64,000 nt of DNA from Shinella sp. CPCC 101442 (GTDB lineage Bacteria > Pseudomonadota > Alphaproteobacteria > Rhizobiales > Rhizobiaceae): contig NZ_JALIQS010000012.1 of NCBI RefSeq assembly GCF_024704725.1, positions 1-64,000 on the forward strand. The letters are read 5' to 3'. The notes below the pieces were generated by a model. The model was not told the DNA's origin, did no database searches, and saw nothing but the letters and a program-made list of their open reading frames with translations. Within the stretch, counting starts at the first letter, position 1. Every line of letters begins with the position of its first letter. Of this stretch, positions 34,690-43,107 are shown piece after piece. The translations under genes and the position numbers were made by a program.

Positions 34690-36198
34690 ATGCGCCTGAC
34701 TGTTCTTGCCGCTGTATCGCTCCTTGCCGTTGCCGCCGCCGGCTGCACGAATGAGACCCTCGACACGTTCGACAAGGTCGATGTCGATCTCAAGCGGGTA
34801 TCCAGCAAGACCAGCTATCAGCTGTCGTCTGCGGTGCTGTCCAAGATGTCGTCGATGAACATCGACCGTGCCTCGCCGATCATGCTGCGCATCTTCAAGG
34901 AAGAGGGACGGCTGGAAGTCTGGAAGGCGGACCGCTCCAACCGGTTCCAGCAGGTGCGCAACTACAAGATCTGCGCCTGGTCTGGCAAACTCGGCCCGAA
35001 GACGAAGGAAGGCGACCGTCAGGCGCCGGAAGGGTTCTATCCGCTTTCCAAGGCGAACATGAACCCGAATTCGAGCTATTTCCTAGCGATCAACACCGGT
35101 TATCCGAATGCCTATGACCGCGCCAACAAGGCGAGCGGCACGCATCTGATGATCCATGGCGCCTGCTCGTCGTCGGGCTGCTATTCGATGACCGACGAGC
35201 AGATGGTCGAAATCTTCGCGCTTGCCCGTGACGCTTTCGGCGGTGGCCAGTCCACCATCCAGCTCCAGGCCTTCCCCTTCCGCATGACGGCGGAAAACAT
35301 GGCGCGCCACCGCGACAATCCGCATATCGAATTCTGGAAGATGCTGAAGGTCGGCTACGACCATTTCGAGGTGACCAAGCGGCCGCCGGAGGTCAATGTC
35401 TGCGAGAAGAAGTACGTCTTCAACCAGCAGTCCGACAAGCCGTTCTCGGCCGGCGGCGCCTGCCCCGCCATGACGACGCCCGGCGCGCTGGAATCCGCGC
35501 TCGGCAGCTACAACAAGACCTATGCGGCGTCCTATGCCACCGCGATGCGGAAGTATGACGGCACGGTCTGGATCGAGCCGTCGGAGGCCCAGCGCAAGGC
35601 GATCGTCGCCGATCAGCGCAAGGGCCGCGAGCTTGCCTATGCGCCGACGGGCAATTCGCTCGATGCCGGCAAGCTGATGACCGAGCGCGAAATCGCCGAG
35701 CAGAAGCGCAAGGCCGAAGAGGCCGAGCAGCGCAAGATCGACGCCGCCGAACGTTCGGTGCGGGAAGCCGCGGAAGCCAAGGCCAAGGCCGAGGCGGACT
35801 TTGCTGCCGATGTGGCCGCCGAGAAGGCGGAAAAGCAGGCCAAGGGCGAAGGCGCCCTGCCGGTGCCCGAGCACAATCCCGGCATCGCATCGACCATTGA
35901 AAAGAAGGAAAAGAAGCCCTTCTGGAAGGTCTGGACGGAAGGCAGTGAGCCGGCCACGGCTGAGCAGGTCCAGCCGACCCAGACCGAAAATACCGAACAG
36001 GGTGTTCTTCAGGGCAGCCAACAGCAGGTGAAGTCTGTCGAGACAGCCACGTCTGCCAATCAGGCCGTTGCGACGAATACCGGTGCCGGGCCACAGACCG
36101 ACGCCGTCGCCACACTTCCTGTTCCTGGCGGCGATGCGGGCCAGCAGGTCGTTGAAGAGGCCGCGAAGAAGCCGTTCTGGAAGTTCTGGCAGAAATGA
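34690..36198 (+). CDS. L,D-transpeptidase (YkuD) family lipoprotein
   Basis: A 502-residue protein with a lipobox (AAAGC, Cys at residue 19). The YkuD-type catalytic motif HGACSSSGCYSMTD is at about residues 151-164, with the nucleophile cysteine. It probably forms 3-3 peptidoglycan crosslinks or attaches proteins in the periplasm. Residues 330-395 are a charged Ala/Glu/Lys coiled-coil stretch. The motif KKPFWK-x-W occurs twice, near residue 410 and at the extreme C-terminus (ending WKFWQK). Its TGA overlaps the next gene's ATG. Confidence 0.88.
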   Translation: MRLTVLAAVSLLAVAAAGCTNETLDTFDKVDVDLKRVSSKTSYQLSSAVLSKMSSMNIDRASPIMLRIFKEEGRLEVWKADRSNRFQQVRNYKICAWSGKLGPKTKEGDRQAPEGFYPLSKANMNPNSSYFLAINTGYPNAYDRANKASGTHLMIHGACSSSGCYSMTDEQMVEIFALARDAFGGGQSTIQLQAFPFRMTAENMARHRDNPHIEFWKMLKVGYDHFEVTKRPPEVNVCEKKYVFNQQSDKPFSAGGACPAMTTPGALESALGSYNKTYAASYATAMRKYDGTVWIEPSEAQRKAIVADQRKGRELAYAPTGNSLDAGKLMTEREIAEQKRKAEEAEQRKIDAAERSVREAAEAKAKAEADFAADVAAEKAEKQAKGEGALPVPEHNPGIASTIEKKEKKPFWKVWTEGSEPATAEQVQPTQTENTEQGVLQGSQQQVKSVETATSANQAVATNTGAGPQTDAVATLPVPGGDAGQQVVEEAAKKPFWKFWQK

Positions 36199-36443
36199 CC
36201 GCGACGGCGGCGCGTGAGGAAACCGAGGTCTATGACCTGCGCGGATTGAAATGTCCGCTACCGGTGATGAAGACGCGCAAGCGCCTTTCGACGATGCAAG
36301 CCGGCGCCAGCCTCTGGGTTGAGACGACCGACCCCCTCGCCGTTATCGACATTCCCCATTTCTGCCATGAGGACGGCCACGTGCTCGAAACCAGCGAGCG
36401 TGTCGATGCCGGGCACCGCTTCCTGATTCGCAAGAAAGCCTAG
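36195..36443 (+). CDS. TusA/SirA-like sulfur carrier protein
   Basis: An 82-residue protein with the TusA signature LRGLKCPLPVMKTRKRL, in which the cysteine of CPLP accepts sulfur, and an IPHFCHEDGH segment typical of rhizobial members. It may pass sulfur to tRNA thiolation or other sulfur-transfer routes. It overlaps the L,D-transpeptidase gene by 4 nt (ATGA), an unexpected functional pairing. It ends 3 bp before the stop of the convergent GTPase gene. Confidence 0.88.
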   Translation: MTATAAREETEVYDLRGLKCPLPVMKTRKRLSTMQAGASLWVETTDPLAVIDIPHFCHEDGHVLETSERVDAGHRFLIRKKA

Positions 36444-36446
36444 TTT

Positions 36447-37607
36447 TTAAAACCGGAAGCCCGGAACGGCGAGCGGATTGTCGGCCAGTGCCGCGCGGTC
36501 CGGGCGGTCGATCTTCGGCGTGCCGGTGAAGGCATCGAAGAGGTCACGCACGAAGGCTTCCGGCAGATCCTTGGTGATCAGCACCAGTCGCGTGCGGCGG
36601 TCGGACGTATCCGGCCAGGCAGCCAGCCGCTCCGGCGGATGGAAGACGCTTTGCACGCCGTGCAGGACGACCGGGCGATCCGGATTGGTCGAGAGCTGGA
36701 CGATACCCTTCATGCGCAGGAGCTTTTCGCCGTGGGCGGAGCGCAGCAGGTCGATGAACATGTCGAGCGCCATCGGATCGATGGCGCGGTCATGCACGAT
36801 GCTGAAGGAGCGGATCGTCGCGTCATGGCGCGTCACGTCATGAGCGTGCTGATGACCGTGATCATGGTGATGATCATGCCCATGATGGTGGTGGTGCCCG
36901 TGATCGTGATGGTGCTCATGGCCGTGATCATGTGCCTCCTCGCGCAGCCAGCGGGCGACATCCGCGATCTTGCTGCCGGGGTCGTAGAGCCCGTTGGCGA
37001 GCAGATCGGGGCCGGCGAGGCCGGGCGTGTCGATGTCCGAGACGACGGCGCGCGGATTGAGAGCGGCGATCTCGCGCTTCACGGCGTCCAGTGTCGCGGC
37101 ATCGGCAAGCGTCGTCTTGCTGATCAGCACGCGGTCGGCCACCGCAATCTGCTTTACCGCTTCCGGATGATTGGCGAGCGTCGAGAGGCCGTTTGCGGCA
37201 TCGACCACGGTGATGACGCCATCGAGGCTGAAGGAATGAGCGAGCACCGGATTGCCCATGACGGCCTGCAGGACCGGCGCGGGGTCGGCAAGGCCGGTCG
37301 TCTCGATCACCACGCGCTTCAGCGGCTGGATCTTGCCGGTCTGCATACGATCCATCAGGTCTGCGAGCGTATCGACCAGTTCGCCGCGGATGGTGCAGCA
37401 CAGGCAGCCGTCCGACAGTTCGATGATGCCGTCACCGGATTGCTCGACGAGCAGGTGATCGATGCCGACTTCGCCGAATTCGTTGATGATGACGGCCGTA
37501 TCGGTGAGGGTCGGATCCTTCAGGAGGCGGTTGAGCAGGGTCGTCTTGCCTGCGCCCAGAAAGCCGGTCAGCACGGAGACCGGCACGCGCCGCTCGAGCA
37601 GGGTCAT
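36447..37607 (-). CDS. COG0523 (CobW/P47K) family metal-chaperone GTPase
   Basis: A 386-residue GTPase. Walker A is GFLGAGKTTLLN, the metal-binding CxCC motif is GCLCC (about residue 70), the guanine motif region is SKTTLAD, and a His-rich loop (about 226-262, more than 20 His) follows. The CobW C-terminal domain ends the protein. Such proteins deliver zinc or cobalt to client enzymes. Because CobW proper is usually within the cob cluster and this gene sits behind a D,D-carboxypeptidase, a zinc role (ZNG1/YeiR-like) is equally likely. It begins 11 bp after the carboxypeptidase gene. Confidence 0.88.
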   Translation of the reverse strand: MTLLERRVPVSVLTGFLGAGKTTLLNRLLKDPTLTDTAVIINEFGEVGIDHLLVEQSGDGIIELSDGCLCCTIRGELVDTLADLMDRMQTGKIQPLKRVVIETTGLADPAPVLQAVMGNPVLAHSFSLDGVITVVDAANGLSTLANHPEAVKQIAVADRVLISKTTLADAATLDAVKREIAALNPRAVVSDIDTPGLAGPDLLANGLYDPGSKIADVARWLREEAHDHGHEHHHDHGHHHHHGHDHHHDHGHQHAHDVTRHDATIRSFSIVHDRAIDPMALDMFIDLLRSAHGEKLLRMKGIVQLSTNPDRPVVLHGVQSVFHPPERLAAWPDTSDRRTRLVLITKDLPEAFVRDLFDAFTGTPKIDRPDRAALADNPLAVPGFRF

Positions 37608-37618
37608 GTCTTGTCCAA

Positions 37619-38734
37619 TCAGAAGGTCGGCCGCGGGATCGGGATCGGGATGTTGATGGCGTCGCCGATATCGCCGGCAGCGACCTCGTCATTGCCGACG
37701 GATTTCGCTGTATCGCCGCCCAGCAGGCCGGCAAAGACAAGCTTCAGCGGCCGGTTCACCTCATGGATATAGGGTGACAGGAGCTTCTGCCGGCCGGCCT
37801 CGTCGCGGCCTTCGCTGCGTATCTTGGCGGCGTGCTTCGAGCAGATTTCCTGCGAGATATCGGCGACCACGTCGCGCGTTTCGCCATAGGCGCGAAGCTG
37901 GCCGAGCGTCGGCACCTTGGCCGTCCGCATGGTCAGGCCCTTCTCCAGCATGCCCGCCGAAATATCGGCGCGCGCGCCAAGGCTGTCGGAGCCGAGCACG
38001 ACGGACACGACCGAACGGCCGTTGCGGGTGGCCGACGACACCTGGTTGAAGCCGGAGGCGCAGATGAAGCCGGTCTTCATGCCGTCGGCGCCGTCGAAGC
38101 GGCCGATCAGCATGTTGTAGTTCGGATACTGCTTCTTGCCGGTCGTGAACCCTTCCAGCGCGAAATAGGAGGAGTATTGCGGGAATTCGCGCTTCAGCGT
38201 CACGGCGAGCACGGCAAGATCGCGCGCCGTCGTGTACTGGCCCTTGCCGGGCAGGCCATGCGGATTGATGAAATGCGAAGAGCTCATGCCGATGCGCGCG
38301 GCTTCCGCATTCATGCGGTCGATGAAGCCCTGCTCGGAGCCGCTGACCGATTCGGCGATGGCGACGGCCACGTCATTGGCCGATTTGACGAGAATGATCT
38401 TCAGGGCGCTGTCGAGCGTCATCTTCTGCCCGGGCTTGAAATACATCTTGCTCGGCGGTTCGGCGGCGGCGTTCTTCGTCATGATGACCGGGCTTTCCAG
38501 CGTCATCTCGCCGGACTTGATGGCGCGGAACACCGTATAGGCTGTCATCAGCTTGGTGAGCGAGGCGGGATACCAGCGCTGGAACGCGTCCTCATGCTCG
38601 ATGACCTGCAGCGTGTTGACGTCCACCAGCATGCGTGGATTGGCGTTGGCGGCGGGTGTCAGGGAGGCTGTGAGCAGCAGGGCCGCGCCCGCAAGCGCAG
38701 CAGCCCGACGCATCGATCGTCCGTTCGTCTGCAA
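37619..38734 (-). CDS. D-alanyl-D-alanine carboxypeptidase (penicillin-binding, S11)
   Basis: A 371-residue exported enzyme that removes the terminal D-Ala from peptidoglycan peptides. A signal peptide ends near ANA-NP; the serine motif is SLTK (about residue 58), the second motif SAN in KSANDVAVA, and the third KTG in DGMKTGF. The C-terminal part is a PBP5-like stalk followed by a rhizobial Pro/Ile tail. It is followed closely by the COG0523 GTPase gene on the same strand. Confidence 0.92.
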   Translation of the reverse strand: MQTNGRSMRRAAALAGAALLLTASLTPAANANPRMLVDVNTLQVIEHEDAFQRWYPASLTKLMTAYTVFRAIKSGEMTLESPVIMTKNAAAEPPSKMYFKPGQKMTLDSALKIILVKSANDVAVAIAESVSGSEQGFIDRMNAEAARIGMSSSHFINPHGLPGKGQYTTARDLAVLAVTLKREFPQYSSYFALEGFTTGKKQYPNYNMLIGRFDGADGMKTGFICASGFNQVSSATRNGRSVVSVVLGSDSLGARADISAGMLEKGLTMRTAKVPTLGQLRAYGETRDVVADISQEICSKHAAKIRSEGRDEAGRQKLLSPYIHEVNRPLKLVFAGLLGGDTAKSVGNDEVAAGDIGDAINIPIPIPRPTF

Positions 38735-38859
38735 AGGTCTGTCCTCGAAATCGGGAGTTGTCTCGAACCGTTGCCCTATTTAACCTATATGGCACCGTGA
38801 TGGCAAAGCCATCCGAGCGAGATGGCCAAAATTCCGGCCGAACATGACAGGAAGCCCGC

Positions 38860-40032
38860 ATGCCCGTTCTCAACCGCGCCGCCGAAATGCAGGACGAAAT
38901 CGCCGAATGGCGCCGCCAGATCCACCGGGAGCCCGAATTGCTCTTCGCCGTGGAAAAGACGGCTGCATTCGTGGCGGAAAAGCTCAGGGAATTCGGCGTC
39001 GACGAGATTGTCACCGGCATCGGCCGCACCGGCGTCGTCGGCATCATCCGCGGCAATGAAGATCGTGGAGGCAAAGGGCGCACCATCGGCCTTCGCGCCG
39101 ACATGGATGCACTGCCGATAGACGAGACGAGCGGCAAACCCTGGTCGTCGACCGTCAAGGGCAAGATGCACGCCTGCGGGCACGACGGCCACACGGCCAT
39201 GCTGCTGGGGGCTGCGAAATATCTTGCCGAAACGCGCAATTTCTCCGGCAACGTCGCGGTTATCTTCCAGCCGGCCGAAGAGGGCGGCGGCGGCGGCAAC
39301 GAGATGGTCAAGGACGGCATGATGGAACGTTTCGGCATTGCCGAAGTCTATGGTATGCACAATCTGCCCGGCATGCCGGTCGGTTCTTTCGGCACGCGTT
39401 CGGGGCCGATCATGGCGGCGACCGACGAGTTCGGCATTACCGTCGAGGGACGCGGCGGCCATGCGGCGCTGCCGCACAAGACGATCGATCCGATCGTCAT
39501 CGGGTCGTATGTCGTCACTGCGCTCCAGACCATCGTTTCGCGTGTCGCCGATCCCATCGCTTCGCTCGTCGTCTCCGTCACCAAGTTCAATGCCGGCTTC
39601 GCGCACAATGTCATCCCCGAGACGGCCAAGCTTGCCGGCACGGTGCGCACGCTGGACCCCGCCATGCGCGACGAGGCCGAGGCCCGCATCCGCCAGATCT
39701 GCGGCGGCCTTGCGGCTGCGCATGGTGCGGAAATCACCGTCAGCTATCACCGCAACTACCCCGTCACCGTCAACCATGCGGACGAGACCGGCCATGCCGT
39801 CTCCGTGGCCGAGGATATTGCGGGTGTAGCCGCGGTCGATCCGTCGCTCGATCCGATGATGGGCGGCGAGGATTTTTCCTACATGCTGCTTGCGCGCCCC
39901 GGCGCCTTCATCTTCATCGGCAATGGCGACACGGCAGGCCTGCACCACCCGGCCTACGATTTCAACGACGACGCCATTCCCCATGGCGTGACCTATTGGG
40001 TGAAGCTCGCCGAGAGCCGGCTCGCCCCGTGA
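38860..40032 (+). CDS. M20 family amidohydrolase (hippurate hydrolase/N-acyl-amino acid amidohydrolase type)
   Basis: A 390-residue metallo-amidohydrolase. Metal ligands lie in MHACGHDGHTAMLLGAA, QPAEEGGGGG and LHHPAYDFND; RADMDALPI is the catalytic aspartate region. The dimerisation domain (about 190-300) contains GRGGHAALPH. Related enzymes hydrolyse N-acyl amino acids or hippurate; the substrate is not fixed by sequence. It is divergent from the carboxypeptidase gene and followed by a hairpin that terminates the next minus-strand gene. Confidence 0.9.
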   Translation: MPVLNRAAEMQDEIAEWRRQIHREPELLFAVEKTAAFVAEKLREFGVDEIVTGIGRTGVVGIIRGNEDRGGKGRTIGLRADMDALPIDETSGKPWSSTVKGKMHACGHDGHTAMLLGAAKYLAETRNFSGNVAVIFQPAEEGGGGGNEMVKDGMMERFGIAEVYGMHNLPGMPVGSFGTRSGPIMAATDEFGITVEGRGGHAALPHKTIDPIVIGSYVVTALQTIVSRVADPIASLVVSVTKFNAGFAHNVIPETAKLAGTVRTLDPAMRDEAEARIRQICGGLAAAHGAEITVSYHRNYPVTVNHADETGHAVSVAEDIAGVAAVDPSLDPMMGGEDFSYMLLARPGAFIFIGNGDTAGLHHPAYDFNDDAIPHGVTYWVKLAESRLAP

Positions 40033-40034
40033 CG

Positions 40035-40070
40035 AAAAAGTGCCCGGCTGCAGGGACGAACAGCCGGGCA
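40035..40070 (-). terminator. Rho-independent terminator of the small exported protein gene
   Basis: A perfect 10-bp stem (40041-40050 with 40061-40070). On the minus strand it is followed by CTTTTT (40040-40035), so it ends the gene at 40111-40377. It may also slow plus-strand transcription from the amidohydrolase gene. Confidence 0.75.
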
Positions 40071-40110
40071 AGTGTGGGGAGATCGGTGGTATCGATCGTG
40101 CGCTGCGGGT

Positions 40111-40377
40111 TTATTCGCAGACGCGGATTTTCTTGATCTTCAGGTTGCCCCACTTGTCGTAGCGCTTCACCTTCTTCCAGAAGCAGTCGTAGCCGTAGTC
40201 ATCATCGTAGAAAGTGACCTGGGCGCCATTACCCCAGCCGTGGCCATGGCCGTGACCCCAGCCATGATGGCCGCCGCCGAAGCCGAAACCGATGGAAAGT
40301 CCGCCGGCCTGTGACGGGGCGGCAAAGGAAAGTGCTGCGACGGCGGCGACGACAGCGGAAAGCATGATCTTGCGCAT
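40111..40377 (-). CDS. Small exported Gly/His-rich protein
   Basis: An 88-residue protein with a clean signal peptide (cleavage near SQA-G). A Gly/His-rich stretch (FGFGGGHHGWGHGHGHGWG) is followed by a compact part with two cysteines (YDCFW and RVCE) and several aromatic residues and lysines. I do not recognise a family function; the His-Gly run could bind metal. ATG 40377 has GAGGAG 7 nt upstream; ATG 40383 overlaps that site. It is a single-gene unit with its own terminator. Confidence 0.75.
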   Translation of the reverse strand: MRKIMLSAVVAAVAALSFAAPSQAGGLSIGFGFGGGHHGWGHGHGHGWGNGAQVTFYDDDYGYDCFWKKVKRYDKWGNLKIKKIRVCE

Positions 40378-40536
40378 GGACATTCTCCTCTAATGTTTGT
40401 GGATGGAGCCATCTCCATCCCATGAACCGAATGTCTCATGTGCCGGCCTTTCGCGCTGTTCCATATGGAACCCGACGAGCGACGGCCCGAAAATCGCTTG
40501 GCTTCGGGCCGCGGCTTTTGTATGGGTTCACTCAGT

Positions 40537-40613
40537 GGTCCCGTAGCTCAGCAGGATAGAGCACCAGATTCCTAATCTGGGGGTCCCGCGTTCGAATCGC
40601 GGCGGGATCACCA
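40537..40613 (+). tRNA. tRNA-Arg (anticodon CCT)
   Basis: A 77-nt cloverleaf with encoded CCA. The acceptor arms GGTCCCG and CGGGATC pair (one G-T), the anticodon stem CCAGA/TCTGG holds the loop TTCCTAA with anticodon CCT at 40571-40573, and the T-arm loop is TTCGAAT. It reads AGG codons. No truncated 3' copy of the tRNA is visible nearby, so there is no sign of an integrated element. Confidence 0.95.
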
Positions 40614-40667
40614 TTTCCGGCGAAGGAGACTTTTAAGTCTTTCCGCATAAAACTGACCGCTGATGGA

Positions 40668-42665
40668 ATGGCGGAGGTCGCTGGATTGCCCAAGAAGTTT
40701 GTTGTCGGGAGGAGCGTGGGACTGAACGTCTTCCTTCTGGCGCTCGCCCTTGCCTGTCTGACGCCGGTTGTTGCCATATCCGGCTTTGCGATGTGGCGGG
40801 CAGGCGAGGCCTATCGGCAGACGGCGACGACCCGGCTCAGCGATACGGCAGCAACGCTCGCCCGCGCTATCGAGTCGGATATTGAAGGACGTTTCACGGC
40901 GCTCAGCGCCTTCGCGACACTGCGTACCTTCTCCGGCGATGTCGTTTCCACGACGCTGACCTCCAGCCGGTTCAAGGGCATCGGCCTTGACGGGCAGATC
41001 ACCCTTGTCGCCTTTGACGGTGACATGCCGATCGGCGGCGTGGCGCGGCGCATTGCCGACGTCGCGCGCGATGCCGTCGGCGCGCAGGCGCCGGCTCTCT
41101 CCAATCTTTACCTTGGACGCACGCGGGCGGACTACAAGATCGACCTGGCGCTGCCCTTGCCGCCGGATGGCGGGCACAGCCGTGCGCTCGTGCTGTCTGT
41201 CGCGCCGGAGCAGCTTGTCCGCGCCCTGCAGCAGAGAAACGAGGCGCTGAGCGGTATCCTTGTCGCCGTTACCGACGGCAATGGACGCATCATCGCCCGG
41301 TCGCGCGATCACGAGCGGACCATCGGTCTGCGTGCACCCGATTGGCACAAGCTCGAGGCACTCAATGCCCGCAGCGGCTGGTTCGAGGCCGTGACGACCG
41401 AGGGCATGACGACGATCCTTGCGTTCGAAAAGCTGGATTCGACGCCTGGCTGGGCGCTGGTGGTCGGCGAACCGACCGCGATCTTCAATGCGCGCTGGAA
41501 GGATCCGCTGATCGGCCTTTCCATCGGCGCACTGCTGGCGCTAGGGCTTGCGACGGTGGCTGCGGTGTGGATCGGGCGGTTGATCCTGCGGCCGGTGGAG
41601 GCGCTGGCGGCGCATAGCGCGGCCGTCGCGTCCAACAAGCCTGCGGACGCACTCCCGCCCATTCCCCGCTCGCTGGTACGGGAGTTCGAGACACTGCGGG
41701 TCAGTGTCGAGGTGGCCGAGGCGACGCGGCGCAGCAACGAGCGGCGGCTGGAAACGGTGGCGCAGGCGGGCTCCCTAGCGCTGTGGCGCTGGTCCGCGCG
41801 AGGAGATCTCAGCTGGATCGAAGGTTGGCCCGCTTTGACGGGCACTTCCGAAACCGAGGCGCTCGGCGCGGCGTGGCTCGACTACGTGCACCCGGACGAC
41901 CGCGTGCTGCTCGTCGAAAATCTGGAGGAGACGCGCAACGCCTGTCGCATGGTCGATGCCGAGTTCCGTCTTCTCGTTACAGACGGGCGCTGGCTCTGGG
42001 TGCGCAAGCGCGGCGGGCCGGTATACGATGACGACGGCTCCGTCCTGCAATGGGCCGGCGTCATCGAGGACATCGACGCGCGCAAGCAGAGCGAAACCCG
42101 CGTGGCGCATCTTGCCCATCATGATGCGCTCACCGACCTCGCCAATCGCGTGACGCTGCACCGGCAGCTGGAATATGCCATCGCCGATACGCTGAACGGC
42201 AAACTGCGGGCGCTGCTCTATCTCGATCTCGACCGCTTCAAACAGGTCAACGATACGCTGGGCCACGCGGCTGGCGATACGCTTCTTCGGGAAGTCGCCG
42301 GCCGGCTGCGTGCCACGGTGGGCGAAAGCGGCCCTGTCGCCCGGCTTGGCGGCGACGAATTCGCCGTGTTGCAGGACGATGCCGCCTGTCCCGAAGATGG
42401 TCTTGCCCTTGCCGGACGGATCATCGAGATCGTCAGCATGCCCTATATGATCGATGGCTCATCCGCCGTTGTCGGGGTCAGTGTCGGCATCACCTTCATC
42501 GCAGACAGCGCCGGCGACGCGGATGCCTGTCTCAAGCGTGCCGACCAGGCGCTTTACTGGGCCAAGCAGGCTGGCCGAGGACGGGCTGTTGTCTACGAGC
42601 AGGAAGAAAGCCTGGCGCGGCTGACATCTTTTGCAGGCTTGCCGCCGAAACGGCTTCAGGCCTGA
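40668..42665 (+). CDS. Membrane-bound diguanylate cyclase with periplasmic sensor and PAS domains
   Basis: A 665-residue protein. Membrane segments at about 18-42 and 282-305 flank a periplasmic dCache-like sensor; a HAMP-like linker, a PAS domain (about 365-485) and a GGDEF domain (about 490-650) follow. The active-site motif is LGGDEFAVL, so cyclic di-GMP synthesis is expected; there is no EAL domain and no clear RxxD inhibitory site. ATG 40668 is taken as start; TTG 40686, with GGAGG 9 nt upstream, is a good alternative. It starts 54 bp after the tRNA. Confidence 0.9.
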   Translation: MAEVAGLPKKFVVGRSVGLNVFLLALALACLTPVVAISGFAMWRAGEAYRQTATTRLSDTAATLARAIESDIEGRFTALSAFATLRTFSGDVVSTTLTSSRFKGIGLDGQITLVAFDGDMPIGGVARRIADVARDAVGAQAPALSNLYLGRTRADYKIDLALPLPPDGGHSRALVLSVAPEQLVRALQQRNEALSGILVAVTDGNGRIIARSRDHERTIGLRAPDWHKLEALNARSGWFEAVTTEGMTTILAFEKLDSTPGWALVVGEPTAIFNARWKDPLIGLSIGALLALGLATVAAVWIGRLILRPVEALAAHSAAVASNKPADALPPIPRSLVREFETLRVSVEVAEATRRSNERRLETVAQAGSLALWRWSARGDLSWIEGWPALTGTSETEALGAAWLDYVHPDDRVLLVENLEETRNACRMVDAEFRLLVTDGRWLWVRKRGGPVYDDDGSVLQWAGVIEDIDARKQSETRVAHLAHHDALTDLANRVTLHRQLEYAIADTLNGKLRALLYLDLDRFKQVNDTLGHAAGDTLLREVAGRLRATVGESGPVARLGGDEFAVLQDDAACPEDGLALAGRIIEIVSMPYMIDGSSAVVGVSVGITFIADSAGDADACLKRADQALYWAKQAGRGRAVVYEQEESLARLTSFAGLPPKRLQA

Positions 42666-42671
42666 GCTGGC

Positions 42672-43055
42672 TTAGACGTCTTCCTTCTCGCGCTCCGGCG
42701 TGACGACACGCGGCTTGGGGCGCACGGACGGCACGATCGAGGGTTGGGTGACGACCTTCTTCGGCTGTGGCGCCTTGATGCCAAGCATGTTGCGGATGCG
42801 ATCGGAAACCAGCGGCCGGAAGCGGCTGGCGCGGAAGGGCATGTCGACCGCGCCGTAGCCTTCCGGGCCATCGTCGTTGCCGCGGTAGAGTTCCATCAGC
42901 TTGATGCCGTAGAAATCGCCGTCGATATAGTGGCGGTACTGGCCGACCCAACGGACCGTATAGATCTGCCCCTTGCGGATGCCCTGGTCGATCGAGACGT
43001 TCTTGAAACGGTCGTTGACGCAGACGACTTTCTGGCCGACTTGGAATGTGGGCAT
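42672..43055 (-). CDS. Small basic protein with SH3/KOW-like N-terminus, unknown function
   Basis: A 127-residue protein. Residues 1-55 (FQVGQKVVCVND, then KGQIYTVRWVG and YGIKLMEL) look like a small SH3/KOW-type barrel similar to short proteins found in alphaproteobacteria and their phages. The remainder is basic and Pro/Val-rich, probably disordered. ATG 43055 has a GGGGAGAAAG upstream. I cannot name a function. It is convergent with the diguanylate cyclase (6 bp gap) and 52 bp after the META-MliC gene on the same strand. Confidence 0.65.
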   Translation of the reverse strand: MPTFQVGQKVVCVNDRFKNVSIDQGIRKGQIYTVRWVGQYRHYIDGDFYGIKLMELYRGNDDGPEGYGAVDMPFRASRFRPLVSDRIRNMLGIKAPQPKKVVTQPSIVPSVRPKPRVVTPEREKEDV

Positions 43056-43107
43056 GCCGCTTTCTCCCCCATCAGGGTCCCTGTGCAAAGGCCGGAAGCC
43101 TGTGGGC

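Noticed and set aside
36830-36950. Short-period repeat of CAT/CAC-type codons
   Set aside because: It encodes the His-rich metal-binding loop of the COG0523 protein and needs no other explanation.
40537-40670. tRNA-Arg as a possible integration site of a mobile element
   Set aside because: No integrase, no direct repeat of the tRNA 3' end and no foreign-looking genes were found; xerD at 32504 is the housekeeping recombinase.
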